Of a stretch of DNA of 6,414 nt, positions 1-6,068 are shown piece after piece (positions within the stretch are counted from its first letter, which is position 1; the number at the start of each line of letters is the position of its first letter). Source of the DNA: Deltaproteobacteria bacterium (GTDB lineage: Bacteria; Myxococcota_A; Polyangia; HGW-17; SLPX01). Below the pieces are notes generated by a model, which was not told the origin of the DNA, ran no database searches, and was given only the letters and a program-made list of their open reading frames with translations. The stretch is from assembly GCA_011390535.1 (NCBI GenBank), contig JAABSF010000161.1:1-6414 (forward strand), written 5' to 3'. Both the position numbers and the translations under genes were made by a program.

Positions 1-959
1 CGCCGACGGCCCGGAACTATTCTATAGGTTCTTTCGGAGATGTGTCGGGTGATGGGCCATTTGCTCAGCCCGAGGGTTTTATAGAGGGTACTAATCAAGG
101 GGGGCTGGAGCCGGGCTCGCTTTTTGAGGCTCAGCTCGCAGATCGGCTTTCAGTTGAGCCCGATGTTCCGCCCGAGGGCTATGTTTTCTTTTATTTGCCT
201 GCTGTAGACTCCACCTTTGTGCGTGGGGGGGATTATTCGGATGTGAACTACGGGACATCCGAGAAGATAGTGATTAAGGAGGGCTCTGTCGACTACAGGC
301 GTGAGAGCTTTTTACGGTTTGATCTTTCGGGGGTTGAGGAGTTTGTGAAAGCGGAGCTGGTGTTGGAACCCTACAGTGTGGGGATGCATGGGATCTTGTC
401 CGGAGTCGCGACAGTAGAGGCGGAGTGGAGCGGTCAGACCACTACGTGGGAGAACAAGCCTTCCTTTGCTTCTGTTATTCGATACTTTCTGCCCCTTCGT
501 TATGAGGTGACCAGAGTTGATATTACAAGCGCTGTGGAGGATGTCGCAGGCTCGGAAGATTTCTCTCTGGGGCTTTTTTCCACAGATTATTTCGGGGGTC
601 CGAGCTATGCTGAGTTTTATTCGGTTAACGCAGAAGAACCACTTAGGCCGTCGCTACGGTTTACTGTTCCGGAACCAGAGGAGGTATACCTGGATGGAGG
701 TATAGTGGACACCGGTCAACCCGATACAGGAGGGTTTGACGGAGCGTTTGGGGATGCAGGGCAGGGAGTAGAAGGTGACGCCGGCAACGAAGGTGACGCC
801 GGAGACGGCCCCGGGGCTGTGACCGGTGGGGCTTGTGGGGGGTGTTCTATGACTTCAGATGCGCCTATTGGGTTGTTTTTTTTGCTGTTGTTTGTGTTTC
901 CATTCTTAAAAAGGGCGAGACGAAGAGGTCGGGGCGGAAATATGGATGACGAAATCTAA
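1..959 (+). CDS. DNRLRE-domain secreted protein with MYXO-CTERM-like C-terminal tag (5'-partial)
   Basis: The frame is open from base 3 to the stop at 957-959. A GTG at 42 is the first possible start inside the window, but no signal peptide or convincing ribosome site goes with it, so I infer that the true start lies upstream. Counting from that GTG, residues 47-209 match a DNRLRE domain (related to CBM96): a VDSTFVRGGDYSDVNYG opening, SFLRFDLSG, a TTTWENKP strand, VTRVDIT and a final RPSLRFTV strand. DNRLRE modules are beta-sandwiches on secreted proteins, some of which bind carbohydrate. Residues 217-263 are a flexible Asp/Gly linker. The C-terminus then has C265 and C268, a hydrophobic helix (about 276-289) and the basic run KRARRRGR, the layout of MYXO-CTERM tags that myxosortase-type proteases process for surface display. 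A short acidic tail (NMDDEI) after the Arg cluster is unusual. The ligand and exact role are unknown. Confidence 0.85.
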   Translation, partial: PTARNYSIGSFGDVSGDGPFAQPEGFIEGTNQGGLEPGSLFEAQLADRLSVEPDVPPEGYVFFYLPAVDSTFVRGGDYSDVNYGTSEKIVIKEGSVDYRRESFLRFDLSGVEEFVKAELVLEPYSVGMHGILSGVATVEAEWSGQTTTWENKPSFASVIRYFLPLRYEVTRVDITSAVEDVAGSEDFSLGLFSTDYFGGPSYAEFYSVNAEEPLRPSLRFTVPEPEEVYLDGGIVDTGQPDTGGFDGAFGDAGQGVEGDAGNEGDAGDGPGAVTGGACGGCSMTSDAPIGLFFLLLFVFPFLKRARRRGRGGNMDDEI

Positions 960-1017
960 ACATCGACAAACATCTAAACATCGACAAACATCTAAACATC
1001 GATAAACATCGATTAAC
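954..1017. repeat. 18-bp tandem repeat, 3 full copies plus a partial copy
   Basis: The unit ATCTAAACATCGACAAAC occurs at 954-971 and 972-989 identically, at 990-1007 with one change (C to T), and as a degraded 10-base start at 1008-1017. Each unit is itself close to two 9-base halves sharing AAACATC. The first copy contains the TAA stop (957-959) of the upstream gene, so copy-number changes would alter the gap and not the protein. Two ATCGAT palindromes (998-1003, 1008-1013) arise in the degenerate end. The function is unknown; it could be replication slippage or a protein-binding array. Confidence 0.9.
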
Positions 1018-1053
1018 TTGGATCACTGTTTCTGCTTTGTCGGAGGTGCTGAA

Positions 1054-1059
1054 AAGGAG
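1054..1059 (+). promoter_or_regulatory. Ribosome binding site that sets the lipoprotein start at 1066
   Basis: AAGGAG lies 6 nt before ATG 1066. This favours ATG 1066 over the in-frame TTG at 1018, which overlaps the edge of the tandem repeat and has no Shine-Dalgarno sequence, and over ATG 1141, which follows a T-tract with no purine-rich site. Confidence 0.75.
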
Positions 1060-1065
1060 AAGAGG

Positions 1066-3270
1066 ATGACAATATTCTGCAGAGGGTTTAGAGGTTTTGG
1101 TGGGTTTAAGGGGATTAATGGTTTTAGAAGTTTTTTTCTTATGGGTTTTGCAGTGCTTTATTTTTGCTCTTGCGTACCGGGGAAGAAAACAGATAAACCC
1201 GAACCGGTTGGAGATAAAGCGAAGGAAGCGCCCGCAGTTGAGCCGAGGGTGGAGAGCCGAAAAGAGCCCCAAGTTGCTGCTATGCCGGATCCTCCCGCAG
1301 GGCCGGATCTTGAAAAGATGGTGTTTTTATGGTTGGAGATGGATGCACCGGCGCGGATTGCAGAGAGTCTCGGTTCTTTTCTTCCTTTTCCGGTTGTCTC
1401 TCCTGAGAAAATTGATTCTGCTTTGACCAAGGCGATGTTCAGTGTTTTTAATGTGAAAAAAGAGCCGGCTGGAGTCGACACCTCGCGTCCCTTAGTGTTG
1501 GCGGCGGTGACCTCTTTGGTGCATATAAAAACAATTAGAGAGCTTATGGGGGCGATGAATCAGCCCGGTGATTATGATTTTACGCCGAGGTTGGTTGCGC
1601 GAGTTCCGGTTAAAGGTTCAGGAGATGAGTTTTTGCGGTCTCTTGGAGAGAACGCACAAGAGAGCCTCTCTACGCCGTGGGGCGGCCATATGTTCAAGAA
1701 TGGCACAAAAACCTTGTGGGTGCATGTTAAAGGTCCATGGGCGGTGTTGACGACTGAGGAGACTTTTGTTGGTTCGGCTTGGAGATTATTTAAAAGTGTG
1801 AAGCTGAAGGAAATCGAAGGTTCAATTCGAGCTGAGCTGTATATCCAGCGTTTTCACACGCTCTTAAAAAGTGCTTTCCCGTTGATGTCGATGTTTCAAA
1901 GCAGAGGCGGGCAATCGGGGATGCCCATGTCGTCGGGGTTCAAGTACGGAAAGTATTTGAAATTAGCCGGTTTAGCTTTAGGGGTATTGGTTGAGACGGG
2001 GACTGTCGCCCTGGAGTTTAAGGCTTCAAAGGAGTCGGGGTTGTCTTTCAAGATGATGGGTGCAGGATTTCGGGGATACATGAAAAGTTGGCTTGACTCT
2101 TTGATTCATCCGGAAACGAAGCTGTTGAATTTTGTGCCCGAGGGTGCCCCTTTTGTTTCACTCGCCACAGTAATGGACACGGAGAGAGGATTTTGGGTGA
2201 CGGCTTTTAAGAGTTGGTGGATTATGACCTTGGGTTCTTTGGATGGGGTTAGCGACAAAAAGCGAACCGCCTTGACCATCAATGTTGGAAAAGCTTTGGA
2301 TGATTGGGTGAGCAGCCTTGGCAAATCAAGGATGATGAGTTTGTATTTTGAAAAAGATAGTAGCCCGTCGGTTTTGTTTGTTTATGAGCTTAATAAGCCG
2401 AAGGTTTTTTTCGAAGCCATGAAGAATACGGCTGACTTTGCCGGTAAAGAGCTGACACCGATCCTGGAAAAGTTGAGGGAGAAAAGAGAAAGCAAAAAGG
2501 CCGGGGGTGGAGGGGGTGTCTTGGGTGTCTTGGAGGGTAAAGGGTCTGATGGGAAAAAGAAGGGTGACAGGACCAAGCCGGGCTATAGAATCACCAAGCG
2601 AATGAGGCGGTTTAAAGGGGTGCGGGTACAGGAGGTCATCTTGTCCCGGAGAAAGAGAAAAAGAAGAGGGCGAAGTAATAGAGAGTTGAAATCCATGGAC
2701 TATTTGTTCTCGGGAGATGTGGTCTTTTCGGCCATGGAGGTTAATGGATACGGAATAATTCATATTGGACAATCACGAGGTGCGCTGGCGGGTGTGTTAT
2801 CTAATTTGAAGGGTGGGAAAAGGAGAAAGCGGAAAGAAAAAGCAAGCCTTGGTGGTTTGGCTGCCCTTTTGGGCAAGGGTGCTTATAGACACAAAGATGT
2901 ATCCTCGCTTGCAGGTTTGGATTGGCCGCTTCTGATTAAAGGGATTTCGGGTCTTTTAAAGAAACGTACGCCCGCGCTGTTGAAGCGGCTGAAGACAAGA
3001 GTTCCGCAGGAGGAAAAAGAAAAAAATGAGCGGTTGGCCGGCAAGATCAAGGAGGCGAATAAATTTTTTGGGAAATTAACCCCTTACATTACAAGAAAAG
3101 GCGAACCTGGAAAGGTAGACAATCCCGACATTGCATACAAAGGTGTCAGATCCGGGTCATCATATACAATGACCACTTTTATGGATGACGCATCGGTGAA
3201 GAGAATGAAAAGATGGTTTGAATCGATAGAAAAGGATTCAAAGAAAGAAGAAAAAACAGAGCCGAAATAA
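1066..3270 (+). CDS. Large basic putative lipoprotein of unknown function
   Basis: This encodes 734 residues from ATG 1066. Residues 1-22 form a Gly/Phe/Arg-rich n-region, followed by a hydrophobic core (about 23-33, FFLMGFAVLYF) and Cys34-Ser-Cys36. This resembles a lipoprotein signal peptide with Cys36 as the lipidated residue, although the -3 position (Phe) is not classical. A Lys/Glu/Pro-rich tether spans about 38-80. The body has two similar halves, about 140-245 and 360-582. Each contains a 'large hydrophobic value' strand (LVLAAVTS / PFVSLATVMD), a second strand (RLVARVPVKG / SVLFVYELNK) and a segment like WAVLTTEETFVGSAWRLF / YGIIHIGQSRGALAGVL. That organisation recalls DUF3352-type envelope proteins, but I cannot assign a family. 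The second half is interrupted by Gly-rich and very basic stretches (about 470-600, including RRKRKRRGR and KRRKRKEK). The C-terminus is Lys/Glu-rich. No catalytic motif was seen. The gene converges on the kinase gene with a 17-bp gap. The ORF is certain; the lipidation is moderately likely. Confidence 0.85.
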   Translation: MTIFCRGFRGFGGFKGINGFRSFFLMGFAVLYFCSCVPGKKTDKPEPVGDKAKEAPAVEPRVESRKEPQVAAMPDPPAGPDLEKMVFLWLEMDAPARIAESLGSFLPFPVVSPEKIDSALTKAMFSVFNVKKEPAGVDTSRPLVLAAVTSLVHIKTIRELMGAMNQPGDYDFTPRLVARVPVKGSGDEFLRSLGENAQESLSTPWGGHMFKNGTKTLWVHVKGPWAVLTTEETFVGSAWRLFKSVKLKEIEGSIRAELYIQRFHTLLKSAFPLMSMFQSRGGQSGMPMSSGFKYGKYLKLAGLALGVLVETGTVALEFKASKESGLSFKMMGAGFRGYMKSWLDSLIHPETKLLNFVPEGAPFVSLATVMDTERGFWVTAFKSWWIMTLGSLDGVSDKKRTALTINVGKALDDWVSSLGKSRMMSLYFEKDSSPSVLFVYELNKPKVFFEAMKNTADFAGKELTPILEKLREKRESKKAGGGGGVLGVLEGKGSDGKKKGDRTKPGYRITKRMRRFKGVRVQEVILSRRKRKRRGRSNRELKSMDYLFSGDVVFSAMEVNGYGIIHIGQSRGALAGVLSNLKGGKRRKRKEKASLGGLAALLGKGAYRHKDVSSLAGLDWPLLIKGISGLLKKRTPALLKRLKTRVPQEEKEKNERLAGKIKEANKFFGKLTPYITRKGEPGKVDNPDIAYKGVRSGSSYTMTTFMDDASVKRMKRWFESIEKDSKKEEKTEPK
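1081..1137 (+). other. 57-nt C-free, G/T-rich tract with two-tetrad G-quadruplex potential
   Basis: No C occurs on the plus strand between 1081 and 1137. G-runs at 1084-1086, 1093-1094, 1099-1100, 1102-1104 and 1110-1113 are separated by short A/T loops. The tract starts 15 nt after the start codon of the lipoprotein gene and encodes its RGFRGFGGF-type n-region. The composition is directly visible; any folding in mRNA or DNA is inference. Confidence 0.4.
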
Positions 3271-3287
3271 CGAGGCGAGTAAAGGAA

Positions 3288-4655
3288 TCACCGTGTGCTG
3301 AGATACCATGCAAACAGCCCTCCTGCCACCATCGCCGCCATCAACAATCCGACACCCAATAGTAGAGTAAGCCGACGTTTGCTATCTTGGAACTGCAAGG
3401 GCGAAACCTCTCGGGTGGTGTTTCCCGACCTTGCTTCATGATTGGGCCTCTGCAGATTCCCATGAGATTTTTGGGATGGTGGTGAGCCTTTGTTTTGAGA
3501 TGAAGTTGATTCTTTTGATTTGCTTTCATGTTGGCTCAAGTTTTCTTGAGTTTGGGACAATATCGGGGTGCTTTCAGGGTCAAGCCGGCATAAGATGTTT
3601 TCTAGGCGCTCCCATAAGATGGCGACGCTTTCGGGCCTTGCAGACGGTGCCTTTTCAAGAGTCCACAAAATGAGCTCTTCCAGGCCGGTGGGTAGCTCAG
3701 CCAGGCGGCCGGGGGGAGGAGGTGGTTGAAAGCTGTGAGCTTGAAGAATCTCAATGTAAGATTTGGAGATGAAGGGAGTCCTGCCCGTAAACATTTGGTA
3801 CATTATTACCCCAAGGGCATATATGTCCGCCCGATGATCCACATGCTCGCCGGCGCCTTGTTCAGGTGCCATATAGAGCGGTGTCCCCAGCCTTATTCCT
3901 GTTTGGGTACGACCCAAAGAGATGCCGTCTTCAAAAAAACGGGCGATCCCGAAATCAAGGAGTTTCAGGTGGCATCTTTGGCGTCGATCCTGTGAAAGGA
4001 TCATGTTGTCGGGTTTTAAATCCCGGTGTACTACATCTGCTTCATGAGCCGCCGCGAGAGCGTCACATAACTGCTCTAAGATTTCTTTGGCATCTCCATA
4101 GGTGAGGGGAGCTTTTTTATTCATGAACTTTGTGAAAGTCTCACCCTCTAAAAGCTCCATTACAAAATACTGACTTCCATCTTCCAGCTCTCCGAAGGAG
4201 AAGATGTCTACTATGTTGTGGTGGTTGATTCGGTTGACGGCTTTGGCTTCCGCAGAGAAACGCCTGACCATTTCAGGCACAGAGCAAAGCGCTCGGTTCA
4301 AAACCTTGATTGCGACTTTTTTCCCTATCACAGGATGTTCGCCGGCGTATACTTCGCCCATCCCTCCCACACCTAGAAGGTGAGTGACCTGATATTCTCC
4401 CACCATATCGCCATTAGACAGCCGCCCTTGACCTCTGCTTTGACCTTTACCTGCAACTTTGTCTCTGCTTTCCTCTTGTTCCGCGTTTTTCTGATCAGGT
4501 GCCTCTGAAGGAGCACTCACACCAGGCTGTGAAATTAGGGTTTCGGCGTTGGGATCAATTATTGATGGTTCTTCTCCGGTTCGGGCGATAGTTTTCGCCG
4601 TTCCGTCCATGGCGGGGTTGGTCCGAGCGCCTCTTTCCTTTTCTTTCTCTTTCAC
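3288..4655 (-). CDS. Hanks-type Ser/Thr protein kinase, C-terminally membrane-anchored
   Basis: The 455-residue protein starts at GTG 4655, with GGAGG 7 nt upstream. A charged extension (1-85) precedes a complete kinase domain (about 88-352): Gly-loop GVGGMGEVY (95-103), VAIK with Lys117, an alpha-C Glu136, catalytic loop HRDLKPDN (210-217, base Asp212, RD-type), DFG (234-236) and APE-type MAPEQ (262-266). Thr250, Thr252 and Thr258 are candidate activation-loop phosphosites, and Asp277 and Arg340 are the usual structural residues. All catalytic residues are present, so it should be active and phosphorylate Ser/Thr on cytoplasmic targets. A Ser/Gln/Lys-rich linker (about 360-425) leads to one hydrophobic segment (about 429-451) and only four more residues, so there is no extracellular sensor domain. 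The 38-nt gap to the PLP enzyme upstream on the same strand suggests co-transcription. The substrate is unknown. Confidence 0.95.
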   Translation of the reverse strand: MKEKEKERGARTNPAMDGTAKTIARTGEEPSIIDPNAETLISQPGVSAPSEAPDQKNAEQEESRDKVAGKGQSRGQGRLSNGDMVGEYQVTHLLGVGGMGEVYAGEHPVIGKKVAIKVLNRALCSVPEMVRRFSAEAKAVNRINHHNIVDIFSFGELEDGSQYFVMELLEGETFTKFMNKKAPLTYGDAKEILEQLCDALAAAHEADVVHRDLKPDNMILSQDRRQRCHLKLLDFGIARFFEDGISLGRTQTGIRLGTPLYMAPEQGAGEHVDHRADIYALGVIMYQMFTGRTPFISKSYIEILQAHSFQPPPPPGRLAELPTGLEELILWTLEKAPSARPESVAILWERLENILCRLDPESTPILSQTQENLSQHESKSKESTSSQNKGSPPSQKSHGNLQRPNHEARSGNTTREVSPLQFQDSKRRLTLLLGVGLLMAAMVAGGLFAWYLSTR

Positions 4656-4662
4656 AGACTAT

Positions 4663-4667
4663 CCTCC
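4663..4667 (-). promoter_or_regulatory. Ribosome binding site for the kinase GTG start
   Basis: CCTCC on the plus strand reads GGAGG on the coding strand, 7 nt before the GTG at 4655-4653. The next in-frame Met (residue 16) has no comparable site, which supports the GTG and the full N-terminal extension. Confidence 0.75.
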
Positions 4668-4693
4668 CCGGACAGGCGATTGGATACTTCGTT

Positions 4694-5890
4694 TTATACC
4701 GCCAGGCCTTGGCGGAAATCCTCCAAGATATCATTTATATCTTCACAACCGATGGAGACCCGGACCAGCCCATCCGTGATGCCTGCTTTTTGGCGGGATT
4801 CTTTAGTCATTGTCGCGTGGGTCATGCTGGCAGGGTGCTGGATCAATGTTTCAATACCACCAAGAGAAACTGCGAGAGTGGCGATATGCATGTTTTCCAG
4901 GAGTTTGCGCCCGGCCTCTATTCCACCTTTTAGGCTGAAGGAGATGAGCGCTCCGGGGCCGTCCATTTGTTTTTTTGCCAGCTCATATTGTGGGTGGCTC
5001 TCCAGCCCGGGGTATCTGACCCAGTCTACTGCGGGGTGCTCTTCCAAAAATGAAGCAGCTTTTATTGCATTCTCTTGGCATCTGGTAACCCTGAGGTGGA
5101 GGGTTTTTGCACCGCGCAGCACCAGCCACGCCTGGTGAGGATCCATGGTTCCACCCAAAAAATTCAAGGTCGAGCGCAGTTTTTTGAAGTGTTCCTCGCT
5201 TTTCGGAACTATCATACCAGCTACGACATCAGTGTGTCCGTTGATGAACTTTGTCATGCTGTGCATAACTACATCAGCCCCTAATTCCAGAGGCCTCTGC
5301 AGAATAGGGCTGCAAAAAGTATTATCTACTATGGTGACGGCACCGTGTTTTTTTGCAACGGACGAGCATTCTTCGATATCGGTGATCTTGCTTGTGGGAT
5401 TCGCCGGTGTTTCGATGAAAAGCAGCTTGGTGTTCGACCGCATAGCGGCTTCTACGTTTTTTGGATCTGATGTGTCGACAAAGCTATACTCCACGCCGAA
5501 TCTCGAAAAGTCTCTCTCAACGACTACACGGGAAGGGCCGTAGAGTGATTCGGTTGCGACTATATGATCACCGGCATTCAAAAACGCGAAAAGATTTGTA
5601 CACACAGCCGCCATGCCGGAAGATGTACCCATGCCACCGAACCCACCCTCCAAGGCGGCGATGTTTTGTTCCAATTTGGATATTGTAGGGTTGCCCATTC
5701 TTGTGTAGATATAGCCGTCTTCTTCACCGGCGAAACGAGCAGCGCCTTGAGCTGCGGATTCAAATGCGAAAGTCGATGTCTGGAAGATCGCTGGAGACAC
5801 CGCACCGGTCATTGGGCAGGGGTGTTGCCCTTCATGGATTACACGAGTGGGAAGCCCTAAGTTGCGTTTGGAAGAATGATTTTTACTCAT
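4694..5890 (-). CDS. PLP-dependent Cys/Met metabolism enzyme, methionine gamma-lyase-like
   Basis: This is a full-length (398 aa) member of the trans-sulfuration family, which includes cystathionine gamma-synthase and lyases, O-acylhomoserine sulfhydrylase and methionine gamma-lyase. Visible residues are the PLP Schiff-base Lys214 in HSMTKFINGH, Asp189 (VDNTFCSP) for the pyridine nitrogen, Tyr62 and Arg64 (YIYTRMGNPT) for the neighbouring-subunit phosphate contact, active-site Tyr117, and Ser342 and Arg377 for substrate carboxylate. Stretches such as LQRPLELGAD, the PGL...PQYELA...QM region and QHPASMTH resemble methionine gamma-lyases, which cut L-methionine to methanethiol, 2-oxobutyrate and ammonia. 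However, the position of the lyase active-site Cys (Cys116 in Pseudomonas putida) is Pro119, and its Asp241 is Asn243. The substrate could therefore be cystathionine, homocysteine or an O-acylhomoserine. ATG 5890 follows AAGGAG by 6 nt. It is probably first in an operon with the kinase and diverges from the desulfidase gene. Confidence 0.92.
   Translation of the reverse strand: MSKNHSSKRNLGLPTRVIHEGQHPCPMTGAVSPAIFQTSTFAFESAAQGAARFAGEEDGYIYTRMGNPTISKLEQNIAALEGGFGGMGTSSGMAAVCTNLFAFLNAGDHIVATESLYGPSRVVVERDFSRFGVEYSFVDTSDPKNVEAAMRSNTKLLFIETPANPTSKITDIEECSSVAKKHGAVTIVDNTFCSPILQRPLELGADVVMHSMTKFINGHTDVVAGMIVPKSEEHFKKLRSTLNFLGGTMDPHQAWLVLRGAKTLHLRVTRCQENAIKAASFLEEHPAVDWVRYPGLESHPQYELAKKQMDGPGALISFSLKGGIEAGRKLLENMHIATLAVSLGGIETLIQHPASMTHATMTKESRQKAGITDGLVRVSIGCEDINDILEDFRQGLAV
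4699..4715. other. GC-rich inverted repeat at the 3' end of the PLP enzyme gene
   Basis: CCGCCA (4699-4704) and TGGCGG (4710-4715) are perfectly complementary around a 5-base loop. The hairpin covers the last few sense codons of the PLP enzyme gene, just before its TAA stop (4696-4694). No U-tract follows on the transcript (the next bases read UAUAAAAC), so it is not a standard intrinsic terminator. It might be an mRNA stability or processing element between the PLP enzyme and kinase cistrons, or only the coding sequence of the C-terminus. Confidence 0.35.
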
Positions 5891-5970
5891 AAAAAACTCC
5901 TTTTGAAAAAATAAAATGAGCCCTTAAAAAGGTTTTGTCGACCGAGAGTTTCGCATTGCAGGAGTTTTTT
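5891..5970 (-). promoter_or_regulatory. Possible Shine-Dalgarno-masking leader of the PLP enzyme mRNA
   Basis: Plus-strand AAAAAACTCCT (5891-5901) and AGGAGTTTTTT (5960-5970) form a perfect 11-bp inverted repeat with 58 bases between. In the minus-strand transcript the upstream arm is complementary to the whole Shine-Dalgarno sequence and the spacer up to the ATG. A second, nearer arm (AAAAGG at 5927-5932, read as CCUUUU in the RNA) can pair with the AAAAGG of the same site (5904-5899), so two alternative pairings exist. The complementarity is seen directly; regulation is inference, and the A/T-rich arms raise the chance of coincidence. Confidence 0.35.
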
Positions 5971-6033
5971 TCAAGTCCGCTTCACCTCTTTTTTTTAGTT
6001 TTTGCTTTTTTAAGATGAGTGATGCAATTAACA

Positions 6034-6056
6034 AGGGCTTTTAAGAATCAAGCCCT
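6034..6056 (+). promoter_or_regulatory. Hairpin or palindrome abutting the cysteine desulfidase ribosome site
   Basis: AGGGCTT (6034-6040) and AAGCCCT (6050-6056) are a perfect 7-bp inverted repeat with a 9-base loop. It ends immediately before AAAGGAG (6057-6063), which is 5 nt from ATG 6069. There is no following U-tract, so it is not a terminator. It could be a leader hairpin keeping the ribosome site exposed, or a dyad operator. Confidence 0.45.
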
Positions 6057-6068
6057 AAAGGAGTTTCC

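Larger units (their letters stand above)
5891..6068. promoter_or_regulatory. Divergent control region between the PLP enzyme and cysteine desulfidase genes
   Basis: This 178-bp gene-free stretch holds both leaders. T-tracts at 5965-5971, 5989-5996, 5999-6003 and 6006-6011 make it AT-rich and possibly curved. AGCCCT occurs at 5919-5924 and 6051-6056, and inverted as AGGGCT at 6034-6039, so it may be a shared operator core. Promoters are weak by eye. On the minus strand, TTGTTA (6034-6029) and TAAAAA (6012-6007) have a 16-nt spacer. On the plus strand, TAAGAT (6011-6016) could be a -10 box with no clear -35. Neither is secure. Confidence 0.5.

Noticed and set aside
954..1017. CRISPR array
   Set aside because: The copies are directly adjacent with no unique spacers, and no cas genes are present.
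1018..1065. TTG start extending the lipoprotein by 16 residues
   Set aside because: There is no ribosome site, it abuts the tandem repeat, and the extension would spoil the signal peptide; ATG 1066 has AAGGAG at 6 nt.
865..1272. Minus-strand 135-codon reading frame with a repeated RCLSMF peptide
   Set aside because: The peptide repeat is just the 18-bp DNA repeat read backwards. The frame overlaps two well-supported plus-strand genes and has no recognisable protein features.
2326..2772. Minus-strand 148-codon reading frame
   Set aside because: It lies wholly inside the lipoprotein gene and is a shadow of its Lys/Arg/Gly-rich region; it shows no domain.
3271..3287. Bidirectional terminator between the convergent lipoprotein and kinase genes
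   Set aside because: The gap is 17 bp and I found no stable hairpin with a T-tract there or in the flanking coding ends.
4680..5138. Plus-strand 152-codon reading frame
   Set aside because: It is antisense to the PLP enzyme, whose catalytic residues confirm the other strand; the peptide has no recognisable features.
5891..6000. Known SAM or SAH riboswitch in front of the PLP enzyme
   Set aside because: The leader suggests regulation, but I could not fit it to a SAM-I kink-turn core, SAM-II pseudoknot or SAH consensus by eye; a covariance search would be decisive.
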